Below are positions 1 through 11,557 of a DNA stretch of 64,000 nucleotides, piece after piece; the stretch's first letter is position 1; each line of letters begins with the position of its first letter. Both the position numbers and the translations under genes were made by a program. Where the stretch lies: positions 80,014,919 through 80,078,918 of the forward strand of contig CM038465.1 of assembly GCA_021464415.1 (NCBI GenBank). The letters run 5' to 3'. The stretch is from Lonicera japonica. Its lineage: Eukaryota; Streptophyta; Magnoliopsida; Dipsacales; Caprifoliaceae. Below the pieces are notes generated by a model, which worked only from the letters and a program-made list of their open reading frames with translations, searched no databases and had not been told where the DNA came from.

Positions 1-96
1 TTAAAGCAGCAATTGCTCTGGCAATAGGCCGGGCGTAATTACTTTGAATATATATATATATATATACACATATGTTGATAAATGAATTGGGTGCAG

Positions 97-1428
97 GGGT
101 GGGTTCATTTCCAGGGAAGAGATCAATGTCATTTACAGGTGTAAATGATGTTTATCATGAAGAAACAAATAACAACGGGGAAGAAGAATTATCAGAGGAC
201 GAAGGGTCACAAGCAGGGGAAAAGAAGAGAAGGCTTAACATGGAACAAGTGAGGACACTTGAGAAGAACTTTGAGTTGGGGAACAAGCTTGAGCCTGAGA
301 GGAAAATGCAGCTTGCTAGGGCCCTTGGCCTACAACCCAGGCAGATTGCTATTTGGTTCCAAAACAGGAGAGCTAGATGGAAGACAAAACAATTGGAAAA
401 AGACTATGATGTCCTCAAGAGACAATTTGATGCCATCAAAGCTGAAAATGAAGCACTCCATTCTCACAACCAAAAACTTCAATCCCAGGTATATACATAT
501 ACATGTTCCTTCATTCTTTAATTTCTTTCTTTTATTACCTTCAAATGCTAGATTACAAGTTCAAATTCAACATTGTATTAATTCAGTATATGATGATATT
601 CTTCTGTTTTCAATGCTTAATTTTAATTCCCCCAGAAAATATCAAAGCTAGCTTTCCTTCAGTATTAATTAGAATTCAGAGATACAAAACATATTACATG
701 CATATATATATATGTATCTTATCAGTTATCACCATCAACTTAATTTCTTTTACTTGTATCGTTCAATTGACTTTGCGACCTGTTTGGATCTTCCTGGGAC
801 AATTTGAATGATCTTATTAATTCTAGCTCGTCGCTGCAATTTAATACTACTGAAACCTTGATCACTTGTAAACATCGATCAGTTTTAAAAATCTTGAAAT
901 TTGGAATGGTTCCAATTTATGATGACGAGAAATTTACAATAATTTGCAAATGGGGACCATTGATATTCAATGGACAAAGAATGTTTTATTACTTGTCCAT
1001 CAATTAATGTAATGTTAGTTTGATGTTGATTTGTGTTAATTTGAATATTGGGGGTGCAGATAACGGCACTGAAAAACAGGGAGCCAACAGAGTCGACATT
1101 CAACCTCAACGTAAAAGAAACAGAGGGGTCTAGCAGTAATAGAAGTGAAAACAGCTCAGATATAAAGCTTGATATCTCAATGACACCGCCACCAATTGAC
1201 AGCCCTTCTCTCTCAACCCATCACCACCACCACCAAACCACCACCACCAGCAGACCCTTCTTTCCACCCTCAACTAGGCCTACTACTGGTGCTGCCGTGG
1301 CTCATCTCTTCCACAATTCTTCAAGAACTGATCAAACTGTTAAAGAAGAGAGCCTCTGCAACATGTTCTGTGGCATCGACGATCAAACAGCGTTTTGGCC
1401 ATGGTTGGACCAACCACAATTCAACTGA
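97..1428 (+). CDS. HB13: HD-Zip class I homeodomain-leucine zipper transcription factor, HB13/HB23 type (5' partial)
   Basis: Two exons are visible: 97-488 and 1060-1428 (stop TGA 1426-1428), joined in phase 0 by a GT..AG intron. The first visible exon begins after an acceptor at 95-96 with a split codon, so an upstream exon with the true start lies outside the window; the ATG at 72 is intronic. The protein shows an acidic stretch, then the homeodomain from [10 protein letters not shown] to the recognition helix [13 protein letters not shown], directly followed by a leucine zipper with heptad L/I residues. The tail has a Ser/His/Thr-rich region and ends in a tryptophan-rich AHA-like activation motif, [12 protein letters not shown]. 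The conserved [10 protein letters not shown] and NMFC segments place it with Arabidopsis ATHB13/ATHB23. Family members bind pseudopalindromic CAATNATTG sites as dimers in the nucleus and act in growth and stress responses. Orthology to HB13 rather than HB23 is not decided. Confidence 0.93.
489..1059 (+). other. Last intron of the HD-Zip gene
   Basis: GT at 489-490 and AG at 1058-1059 bound a 571-bp AT-rich intron in phase 0. Short ORFs inside it have no recognisable product. Confidence 0.9.
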
Positions 1429-2198
1429 AACATGAATTTCAGCTCAAATGGCCTAATTGAATTTTAGCATGCCCCATATCGTCGCGTGAGTTAAATTAGG
1501 TTTTTAAGTTAATGTTTTGGTGCTTAAATTATATGGTGTTTGGTGGACGTATAAGGTGGCAAAATTATTCCAGGTGGGAATTTTGCAAGATCTTGATTGG
1601 GAGGAATAATAAAGAGGAAGCGGTGGAGGGTGGGGGGGGGGGGGGGGGGGGGTGGTATGTGTAGTTTGCATTTATATGCCATGCATGTTTGTTCAAAATT
1701 AGAGAGGAAGTTTGTTAGATAACCGGGTTGTGCCTTTGATCATGTTTCTATATATATATATATATTTTTTCTTATCTTGCCTTTTTTTCTTTCACACCAG
1801 CAATGACTTTCACACCAGCTTATGGCCCAAGAGTAAGTGCAAACTTCTAGAGCATAAATGAAAGAAGAGTAGACGACGTACTCCTCATTTTAATATAACC
1901 TTCCGTGTTCATTTTTTTCTTCTTAAACAAGATATATAGTCTTTTAGTTAATTTTCATTTACCACTTAAGATTTCTTCAGATAAATTCGAAATCTTTTAC
2001 TTTCTCAAGTGAGTCACTTTATAAGTGTAGTAAACAAAAGTTACAATATTTTTTTATATAATATTTATTTCTTTCTATTTTCAACATAATTACCGTATGT
2101 TTTTAGAGGAGATTATTTTTAACACTATGATAAAGAAATGGGCAATGGTGACCAAAATCTACCAACTTTGAAACGTAAATAACGTATAGATTTTTTAG
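1429..2198. other. Gene-free 3' flank of the HD-Zip gene with a poly-G tract
   Basis: Downstream of the HD-Zip stop I see no coding potential. A run of 21 G lies at 1632-1652 and short AT repeats near 1750. The 3' UTR must end here, but no single polyadenylation signal stands out. Confidence 0.6.
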
Positions 2199-3583
2199 GG
2201 GTGATTTGTACTTAGGTATCCAAAGTTTTATCATAATTGGATTTTGGTACTTATCTTTTTACTTATTGGTATCTTAGTACCCATTTTCAGTTTTTTAAGC
2301 ATTTTAAGTACCCATTTCTCGCTTTTGCGTCGCATGTCCGTGAAGTTCCTTGTAAAGTGACAAGAATACCCTTAACTCTATTTGTTGCCTTTTTTCTTAT
2401 TGCTACCATTCCCCACTAAAGCCACTTAATTTTATTTTTTTTAATCTCCAATATGTTTGTGAATCTTCACTTTAATGTTATTTCATATTTTTTGTAACCA
2501 AAATACCTTTGTATATATATCATCATCGTATTTCTACATATTCCCATATTTCTCCTCACCTCCTCTATTTCAACAGCCACTCAAAAAGAAGCTACACATC
2601 AATATATATATATATATAGGTAAATGAATGAATGAATGAATGAAGCAAAAATGACTCAAGTCGTAAGAGAAGGGCTGAGGAGAGTGTTCTTGTGGATGTT
2701 CTTGATTTGGGGAGATCAATAAAGGGTTTGTGATTGAGTTGAATTTTGGGTGTCCATGGCAAAATCCCATAGAGTTACAAATATATATGTGCATCCATAG
2801 CTATATATATATACACCTACACATTTCGAATTACATAGCTTGTGTGTTTGCAAAAATTTCTATAAAACAAACTATTATTATACATACATATATTTCGAAA
2901 TACAAAAAAAATTGAGGATGGAAATGTATTTGTGATGGACCCAGCGGAAGGGGATCTCTCGCCCCTGGTTAAACCTTTATCTCAAGCTCCGGTGAATGGT
3001 CTGTCGTTGGAGATCTCCCAGCTATAACTGCCGTTCAAAACAGAGGAGGTGAGGAGAAAAGCAAGGGGAATGGGGAGGATTCAAACTGTGCAATGTTTGA
3101 GAAATTTTTTGAGCGACTTGGATGAGACTTGGGGGGTTTAATTTTGCAAATTGATTGAAGAATACAGCAAGGGGAGGGGGATTTTATGATGGTGAAGATG
3201 AAGGGACTGAGTTTAATTTACTTATTTTGGACATAGACTGAATTTAATTTGATTCCAATGTTGATTGAGGAATGAAGAAAGAAGTAGGATTTGGGACTTA
3301 TCCTTTTTTTTTCTTCATCTGAATTTGGTTGAAGATGATTAAGTGTTAGGGGCAAATGAGAATGATTTGTTTTGTTGCTTATTAGATGGTGGTATTTTTG
3401 GTATAACAACTCTCTCTTATTTTGACGTCACAACTTCACTCGGTTAACTAACGGGCTGCTAAAAATAGGTATCAAAATACTTAAGAAATTTAAAATGACA
3501 ACAAGATAACAATATATTTATAAAAAAATGAATACCAAAATTCAATTATAATAAAACTTTGAGTACTTAATTACAAATCACCC
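2199..3583. mobile_element. Non-autonomous Mutator-like element (MULE), 1.4 kb
   Basis: The two ends are inverted copies: GGGTGATTTGTACTTAGGTA at 2199 and, on the other strand, GGGTGATTTGTAATTAAGTA reading inward from 3583. Similarity continues for about 60 bp at roughly 85 percent and more weakly to about 110 bp. The flanking 9-mers ATTTTTTAG (2190-2198) and ATTGTTGAG (3584-3592) match at 7 of 9 positions, as expected for an aged 9-bp Mutator target duplication. The interior has no transposase. It holds a G-rich, less AT-rich stretch (about 2930-3200) that could be captured host sequence; I do not recognise its source. Confidence 0.8.
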
Positions 3584-3586
3584 ATT

Positions 3587-3590
<4 letters not shown>

Positions 3591-3624
<34 letters not shown>
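3591..3624. repeat. (AG)17 microsatellite
   Basis: Uninterrupted AG dinucleotides start inside the right target-site copy of the neighbouring MULE. Confidence 0.95.
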
Positions 3625-3627
<3 letters not shown>

Positions 3628-4516
3628 CAAACACAAATTCCAAGAAGGGGGAAGAGGACAAGGTGATTGATTAGAAGAAAACAAGGAAAGCTAGAAACGG
3701 GTCATTCTCGTGAGGGGGACGTTAGCAAAGATACGTGGTGACAAGTGACAGGCGAATGGGTAAAACTAATGGCGTCATATCAGATCCAAATATATATGTA
3801 CGGTGTACCTTCTACCTTCTAACTTTGTTTTTATGGTTACACCTAAACGGGAAAGGAAACAGGAACTGAGTTCCTCTACTAAACCCAATCACGTTGGACG
3901 GAGGTGGAAAAACTCCCATGGCCTATATTCCTCCGGATTTGTCCCAACTTCGTAATATGATCAACATTTTTGTTTCCCTCGCATAGAGTATGGATAACTT
4001 TCGGTAACTTGTTAACCTTGGGTCTTGTACTTTTTACAATTTTATTTTAAGTTGCGTTTTATTATAGAGTTATAAAATTTTATTAAAATTCTAATACTAT
4101 ACAATTTTCATACTATTATTTGGATCGTGTATAGTTTTCATTTAGTATTTTATTAAAATTTTAAATTTTTTTATTTGGCTAATTTGTAGGATTCATTTCA
4201 AGTTCTAATGAAACAATAGCGTTAAAGAACTTTCAACATAATTTCTATTGCTAAAACTTCAACAATCGCCAGAGTCCAGCGAGGTTGCCAAAATTCCGCA
4301 ATGGTCGCCGAAATTCCAACACTAGGTGATGTTGACAAGGTTGTTGAATATATATCGTGTACATATAATAAATATATACATACATATATTTACATATATA
4401 ATACTTTTATGTGTGTATATATATATATTTACTGCATATATTTAAAAAAGTGGATCTATGTATTATGTTTAATGCCGAGGGTTGGTTCATTTGCAGTGTA
4501 CATGGGGTGAAGCGGG

Positions 4517-4558
<42 letters not shown>

Positions 4559-7194
4559 ACCGGGGTCACAGGTCGGGAAGGGGTCGGGTGGCATGGCTGG
4601 GTTTTTTTTTATGTTTGGTAGGGTGGGGGTGGGGTGTTGCGGAGGCTGTGCATGTGTTATGTGGCCATGAGGGGTGTGGGTGGGTGGGGGGTGAACTGAT
4701 GGTGATTAATGGTTAGTTATTTTTACAATTTAACGAGAATTAAAATTAAAAGTTTTACTCTTCATTTAGAATTTAGTCTTATAGAATTAATAATTTTAAA
4801 ATTTCTGTAGAATTTTAAAACAATAAGCATGTAGTGTATCCAAACAATTAAATTTCAAAACTATAGCATATATTGGTGTATTCAAACCCTCGGTGAATTT
4901 TTCACTCCCCTCTTTTTTGCTGATTGAAGAAAAATGTAATGGAATAAAGTAGTAACTAGGCCATAACACACCTAAATATTAGATATATCAAGTGTCATAT
5001 AACGTTATACTTATTTTAATAATTAAGATTCTGTTTGATAATTTGTTTAAAAAAAAAGGATTCTATTTGATAACAATATAAAAAAGAGAAAAAAATACTT
5101 GATTTCGTAAGAAGTTGCAAAATAAATTGAGGCGTGTGATAAAATATTCTTCATTTCATATTGATTTTATGAGTATGTATTCTTCATTCTTCATAATTTT
5201 TTATGAAAAAAATTTCTTCTTCAATTAGACAATAAAATTTATCCATAGAAAAAGTTACAAAATAAGAAAATATATGACTACATGTCTCAATTTATTTTTA
5301 AATTTATAACAAAAATTAACTATTTTTTATATATATTATTATTAAATGGATCTAAAATTTTATAAAAAAATAATAATAATAATTAGATTCTGCATAATTT
5401 ATCGTAAACATTTGTCAAATGCATCCCTTTTTTGCGTGAATACAATCACCAAGCGAATGTAACTAGCGTGTGCTATTAGGTGTTTTTTATATTAAAACAA
5501 TGTAATTTTATGAGACACAATTTATTTATATTATATATATATATAATTGTAACGAGAAAGTAGCGTGATTTGATACTCGTGAATCGAGAATATTTTATCC
5601 GGAAGGACCCCGGCCACCCCTTTCTCCTCATGGGGGTGGACCCCATCCCTTGCCTTTCACAGACAAAATTCATGTGACGTACTGTCACCCACTCCCTCGA
5701 ATCCAGCAGAAGCTCCTTTCTACCTCTCTTTCTCGCTTGGGTCCCATATATATATATACGTTTTCTCAGAGAACTTTTTTCCTAAATTATGATAGATTTT
5801 TTAGCTATAAATAAAGTTTCTACCAAAAAAAAAAAGGCTATAAATAAAGTAGTGTGAAAGAAAATATTTCAAAGAAGCTCACTTCACTTGACTGACAAAC
5901 AAATTGATTAAACTACTAAATTTACCCATCTGAGTGTTGTAGAGTGTAATGCAGTTCCGTACTAAATATTATTCGATATTTTGAAAAAAAGTAAAAAAGA
6001 GTCCGGTGAAAAGAAAAATTATTGATTAATTATCTAAGATTATTTAATTTGTATAGTTGTATTTTATAAAGGATCAAAAATGGTATACAATGAATGATCT
6101 ATGAAAATCGCCATGTTTATGAGCAAGGCGTTTGAAAATCTTGTGTGATTTAGACCTAGCATTGCATGTAGCCTAATATATGAATTTTAAGGTTAGGGTA
6201 CTGCATCAACTATATATATATATATATTAATTAATGTATGTTTTATCAGTTAACTAGATTTGATTGTATAATATTTAATTAATTAATTAATTAAGAACAA
6301 GTATATATAGCATAATTAATCTCGTGCAATGCCCTGAAGGAGAAGGATCAATATCGTAAATCGTGTTTGTTTTGACTTATATATCTAAATATATATTAGA
6401 TCGAGGATCATGTGAGAAAGTGATTACTCATGAATAGATAAGCATTCAGCAACATGGCTGGAATCATTGGATGCCCATTATATATATGTGTGTGTGTTCA
6501 TTCATTTATTTATTTATCGTAATAGCTAGCTAGACAAATGTTTAGTGGCAAAATCAATAAATGCCGATCAACTAGAGCTTGTTTCGTGGCCACGTGCATG
6601 GAAGATCTATATATAATTTAAAGATATGAATTAAGAGGCTGGCAGAACATACAAATACAAATATATATATGTATATATAGCTAGTACCTCATGTAAAATG
6701 CTAATTTATTTTTATTAGATAAATTTCCGATTTTTTATTGTGATTCAATCTCTGCAAAACAACGCATGTGGTTGCAGTGGATAATCAAATTTGGAAAACT
6801 GAAATAACAATATTTTTGTTTGCTATTAGTGAGTTCTGAACTAATAATCTCTAATAACTTAATACCAAAATTTAAATATTTTATATTAGTGGCAGATCAA
6901 AATTTTCATTATATGTAGAATAGGGATGTTATATATATATGATCAAATTACGTACTAACAAAAATCAAAATCCGTTGCATTTCTAGAACTAATGAAAATG
7001 GATGAAGCGTGTTGGTTAAACAAAATAAACTGTTGCTTAACGTTTAATAAAGAAAATCATCTTTCTTTGGAAATGAATGCTTGCAAAGTTGGTGATAAAA
7101 TTTAATTTCCACAATTGAAACAACAGTGATGCCAATAACGGGCCAAAATTGTCCATAAGAAAATTAAAAATTAATTTGGGCCACCCTAGTTGGT
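3625..7194. other. Gene-free AT-rich stretch
   Basis: No gene or full transposon could be supported. It contains a 40-G run (listed separately), numerous AT microsatellites, a TTAA repeat near 6280 and a less AT-rich patch at 5590-5760 with no consistent reading frame. ORFs here are short and low in complexity. Confidence 0.6.
4518..4557. repeat. Poly-G homopolymer, 40 bases
   Basis: Forty consecutive G on the plus strand, embedded in a further G-rich stretch to about 4690. Apparent glycine-rich ORFs across it are artefacts of the homopolymer. It could form G-quadruplex structures or could be an assembly artefact. Confidence 0.95.
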
Positions 7195-7640
7195 CCGAGG
7201 CTTGTTGAGAGAATACAATGGATGGGTACGCGCGTGCAATTTTTTTGTAAATTACACTATATATTTATAACAACATCAAAGCTCAGTTACAAAGACCCAA
7301 TCTTGCACCATCCATTTAGGGTCGGACATGAGAATTCGCCCGCGGGAGGGGTGTCTGAAGCGAAATTTATCAATGAAAGCTATTTGTACTCAAATTTTTT
7401 GATCCTTTTTTTTGTAAGCATTCAAAGTCAAATAAAATAAAATAAATTAATATACATAAATGATCACTACTTATTTTTTTATTAATAATAACATATAAGA
7501 TTTTTTTATCAATAAACTTCCCCAACTTCAAACTTTAAAAAATTATGGGCCCTCAAAAATTTGGGACCTGAGGTAAGAGCCTATAGCGGTTCACCTCAGG
7601 TCTGGCTCTACATCCATTCCATTCTCTCAACAAGCCTCGG
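7195..7640. repeat. Inverted repeat of 30-bp arms, unclassified
   Basis: CCGAGGCTTGTTGAGAGAAT begins the left arm (7195-7224). The reverse complement of 7611-7640 is the same except for two bases over 30 positions. The arms are 386 bp apart. The interior has no coding sequence. It may be a fold-back transposon or an inverted duplication; I could not find a target-site duplication. Confidence 0.6.
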
Positions 7641-7872
7641 CTTACAAAACTGTACAGCCCAACTTAAGTTTTAAAAGATTGGAATTTTTATTAAAAGATG
7701 GTTTGTTATATTATATAGAGTACCTCCACTCATAACTCAATCCCTAAGGATATGAGAAACCGTTACATTAAAGTTCATGCATACTGCTGTTCTAGAGGCC
7801 TTTTCTAAAATCAATCAATCTCCCTCTATCTCCCCTGAACCAATCAACTTTTGTAATATATTTTATCTCTTA

Positions 7873-8400
7873 GACCATCTCTACTGGGCAAGCTAAATGA
7901 CTAAATTTAGCTATTTGCTTGCCCCATTCGGTAGGTTAGTTGGCTAAAAATCTGTGTAAAAGTGTAAACCAAAGTCAAATCTAGCAGGGGACAAAATTTT
8001 AGCTCGGACGATACACGAAATGTCGGGACAGAAAATTATCCTTCTCACGACACATCATGTGTCGTGAGAAACAAAAATCCTTCAGCCGATACATGATGTA
8101 TCGGGGGAAATAAAAAATTTAGCTCAGCCGATATTTCAAATATCGTGGGAAGGATTAATTTCGAAAATGGAAGAAAAAAAAAAAAAATGCTTGCCACGAC
8201 ACATGATGTGTCGTGGGAAGCAATAGCATTGGACGATATATCATCTATCGTCTATCGTGAGAATGATTAAAATACTGCCCCGACACTTCATAAATCGTGT
8301 AAGCTAAATTCCCACTATCTTCCAATGCAACTCTAATTTATTAATAGTGTAAATATACCTTTTTTAACTTACCTTTTTAGCTTACCCACTAAAGATGGCC
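7873..8400. mobile_element. PIF/Harbinger (Tourist-like) MITE with internal palindrome array
   Basis: The termini GACCATCTCTACTGGGCAAG (7873) and, inverted, GGCCATCTTTAGTGGGTAAG (8400) are terminal inverted repeats of about 25 bp. They are flanked by the trinucleotide TTA (7870-7872 and 8401-8403), the usual Harbinger target duplication. There is no transposase, so it is non-autonomous. Its interior is unusual: seven short palindromes, described as separate features. Confidence 0.82.
8009..8300. repeat. Array of seven short palindromes, family A (core CGACACAT-ATGTGTCG)
   Basis: Palindromes are centred near 8017, 8056, 8095, 8137, 8205, 8242 and 8290. The best is 8042-8070, with perfect 14-bp arms around one base; next are 8194-8216 (perfect 11-bp arms), 8086-8104 (9-bp arms) and 8129-8145 (8-bp arms). 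All share a core like CGACACAT or CGATACAT facing its complement. The first three are 39 bp apart. Confidence 0.85.
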
Positions 8401-8403
8401 TTA

Positions 8404-10429
8404 ACTACATAATAATATTTGGTTATTCATATTGTAAAAATAATTATTTTTTTATCATATTATAATGAGGAAATTAATAAATTAAATCTATAATGAATAA
8501 TTAATCACAAAGTCAATGCTGATTAGTTTGATAAATAGATATTATGGTGAGTTAGTAGTGTGAATGATGCGTCAAAAGTACGACAACTAGCTCAAACTTC
8601 AACACAATAAACAAATGAGATTATAAAGGAGGTTCGACCCTTAGTTGATAGGGACTACTCCTCCTTTATGAAGGAGTTCTGAACTCTAGGAGTTTTTATA
8701 AATGTAAATAGGGTAGAGCAAAGCTCTAATTACAAATGGATAAGTACTTTAGTCAAACTGTTAGTCTAACTATTATAACGGAGTATTTAGAGTATTTTCT
8801 TTCACTAATTGCCTATCTCTATTAAAGTCCATAGGCTTTTTTATTCTTATCAAACCAGCATAATACAAGTAGGAAATATCTTAAGTGAGAGAATTTCTCT
8901 ATTTTTTCTTGAGTAAGTGTATTCAATGCTTAGAACTTTTATAGCTATAATGGGGGTAAATGTTTTATATATACAGTAAGGGAAATAGTGCGTCTATAAA
9001 GCTAGATTGTTAGTTTAGAGATCATTAATTTTATCATATATTGTTGTGGTTGACTAGGCACATCCATTTCTGATCTTGTTTATCTCATTTATTCGGAACA
9101 TTAAGTGCAGTTGGTACCCATTTAATACAATTAAGGATGGTCTGTTTATCCATTGTTGTCATTCTACCAGTCATTCATACTTCCTTCACATATTCTGACA
9201 CAGTTATAGTCAGAGCTGTTTTAACTCGGTAACATATGTTTATAAGACTGGTCTTCTGTGGTGTTTTCCTCTATATTCAAGTGGGACACATTTTAATGTT
9301 TAAACGAAGTCTATGTTCAATTGAAGTCTGTTGCCATACCTCGTTGAAGTTTCTTGCCACATCATAATATAAGCTCACGTAGATTACCACGTGCATTCTC
9401 TTATCACCAAAAGAGGAGGCTAAGTATTTTGTGCTATCAATGTGCAACAAAACCTTTAAAAACAAACAACAATGCTCACCCTAATATTTTCAAAGTTGTA
9501 ATATCAACATAATTAAAATTGCATACTCTATTTTTTCCTTCATAATGGAAAATATGTAATCTCAACAATATGAATTGAAGGGTTTATTACTATGGCCAAA
9601 CGTCCGTTCTAGAGATTTACTGGACAAATTCTAATTCATAAAAAGAAGGAGTTATAAACATTTTTGCATGCTTTGTTTATTTCTTTTATTTTGTCTTTTA
9701 AAAGTTTATTTTTACAATCTTTTCATCTTTTATTTTAAGCTAAACATATATGTAAAAAATTTCTTGTGGTTTTATCCGCCAACATAAGCTAGATGAAAGC
9801 AAATTCTTCCTAAATTGTCAAGGAATGTATATACATTAGAGGGACAAATAAATAATGTCATTAACAGATATAAATAGTGATGGATGTTCATAATGTTTTC
9901 ATGCGCGGTTTATCATTTATTTCCTCAAAAATCTTTAATAAATTCAAATTAAATTAAAATGATGAGAAATTGCAATTTTATCAAGTTAAAATGTAACGTA
10001 GAAAATTAGTCAATGTGTGATGAAGATGAATTAAAAATATACTTCAATGTTCACGTTGCAACTTTTAACATGCTATGGGGAGTTTTGCAACTAACTCCAT
10101 AGTTTAAGGTTTAGTTTGTCATTTATATTTTATTGTTAAAGGTTTTGTTCCACGTTAACAAACCATGTCAGCAACGATTAACTTTTTTAAACAAAAGTTA
10201 AAAGAAGATTTAAATTGTAATACTTAATATACTTTGTGGTTGATATTGTAACTTTTGAAATATGTGAAAAAATGTTGCAAATGACCACATACTTCATGGT
10301 TTAATTTGTTAGTCTCCGAGTATGATATTACTTTAAAAAATTATATTATATATTTTTAAAATTGTATATTACTCTGATAAAAAAATACAATTGGTTTGGC
10401 AATATTAAAAAGCTAATAGTTAGAGTATC
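8404..10429. other. Gene-free AT-rich stretch
   Basis: I see no gene, RNA or complete transposon. The few ORFs are short and of biased composition. Confidence 0.55.
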
Positions 10430-10790
10430 TTCAATGGCATAATCAAAATAAAAATTATAATAAATTTTAATAATGTTGGCTAAAAACACTATTCCAATAA
10501 CATAATCAAAATTTAACAACACTTTTAACCAATAACCAAATTCATCTCCTTTATAATAAAAGTTATCAATTTTCTTCAATAATCAAAATAAAGAAACCAC
10601 TAATTTATTGACTAAAATATAATATTTCCTTCTTTTCTTAAAAGAAATTTAAATTTATTAATATGTGACCAATTAATATAACAAGCCCACAAATTTTATT
10701 ATTAAAAAAAATAACTATTAAAAAATTTAATAATTTACCAAGTAAAAATAATCAAAATGGTATTAATTATTCAATTTTAATCATTCTCAA
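10430..10790. mobile_element. Degenerate Harbinger-type MITE fragment next to the plastid-protein gene
   Basis: TTA then GAGTATCTTCAATGGCATAA at 10432 matches the left end of the element at 46970 and continues similar for about 75 bp (TAATAATGTT, GGCTAAAAACACT, TTCCAA). The right end is not clear; the sequence near 10770-10795 is only a weak inverted match. It sits directly upstream of the gene at 10952. Confidence 0.5.
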
Positions 10791-10951
10791 TGCATTGAAA
10801 GGATTGGTGAAGGAGGAGCCACGCACACTACCCTCTCCAACTAGATCCACTGAAACTTTGGCCAGAGAAATCCAAAACTCCCCAGCTTTGGATTTTCATC
10901 GTCATCTTCTTCTGATTCTTCTTCTTCTTCTCGTACACCAACGGATAAGCC

Positions 10952-11557
10952 ATGGCCATGGCCGCGGCCACCACCTCTTCCATCCCAATCCTCTTCCCCA
11001 CAACCTCTCTCTACCGCCAAACTCTCCAATTCTCTCCCAATTCACCCCTCAAACTTTCCCTTTTCACAAAACCCACACCTAAATCCATCAGACCTCCGAC
11101 CAAGCTCCGTGTGTCCTCCCCCACTAACAAATCCATAACCACCAGCACCAGCACCAGCACCAAACCCAAGGAAGAAACCATCTTCTATGACGGTGGGGCC
11201 CATTATGGTGACCTGATGGCCAACCTCATCCTAGGTTTCACTCTCCTATGGTTGCCTTTAACTTTAGCGGCGGTTTTTAGGGCATTCTATTTGAGGTATA
11301 GGTTCACCAATTTGAGGGTCACGGTTATATCCGGGTTAACGGGTCAGGATCGGAGCGATTTCTCGTATTCGGTGATTAAGGATGTTCAGGTAGTGCCGCG
11401 GTTTATTGGGGAGTGGGGTGATGTTATCATAACCTTGAAGGATGGGACTAAGGTTGACTTGAGGAGTGTTCCTAAATTTAGGGAAATTGCAAAGTATTGC
11501 CTCTCTATGGCTCAAAAGCCTGTTGTTTTAAAAGAGAAAGGAGTTAAAGGTTTTTGA
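10952..11557 (+). CDS. Plastid-targeted bacterial-PH-like (YdbS/bPH_2-type) membrane protein
   Basis: An intronless 201-codon gene. I chose the ATG at 10952, in the context AAGCCATGGC, which begins MAMAAATTSS. Residues 1 to about 70 are rich in Ser, Thr and Pro and poor in acidic residues, as in a chloroplast transit peptide. A hydrophobic segment at about 89-113 (NLILGFTLLWLPLTLAAVF) looks like one membrane span. Residues 114-185 (YRFTNLRVTVISGLTG, then FSYSVIKDVQVVPRF and VIITLKDGTKVDLRSVP) read like the pleckstrin-like fold of bacterial bPH_2 proteins. This is a conserved plant plastid family without a function I can name. The position near FLP suggests it may belong to the same collinear block. 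Confidence is high for the gene and moderate for the domain. Confidence 0.85.
   Translation: MAMAAATTSSIPILFPTTSLYRQTLQFSPNSPLKLSLFTKPTPKSIRPPTKLRVSSPTNKSITTSTSTSTKPKEETIFYDGGAHYGDLMANLILGFTLLWLPLTLAAVFRAFYLRYRFTNLRVTVISGLTGQDRSDFSYSVIKDVQVVPRFIGEWGDVIITLKDGTKVDLRSVPKFREIAKYCLSMAQKPVVLKEKGVKGF

Noticed and set aside
72..96. ATG at 72 as the HD-Zip start
   Set aside because: It precedes a good acceptor (GTGCAG at 91-96), and family proteins continue upstream of the GSFPGKR-like segment in another exon.
4411..4716. Glycine-rich ORFs over the G tract
   Set aside because: They are translations of a homopolymer in several frames, with no splice or start context.
8009..8300. CRISPR-like regular array
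   Set aside because: Units are palindromic and diverged, spacers are not unique inserts of constant length, and the context is a plant MITE.
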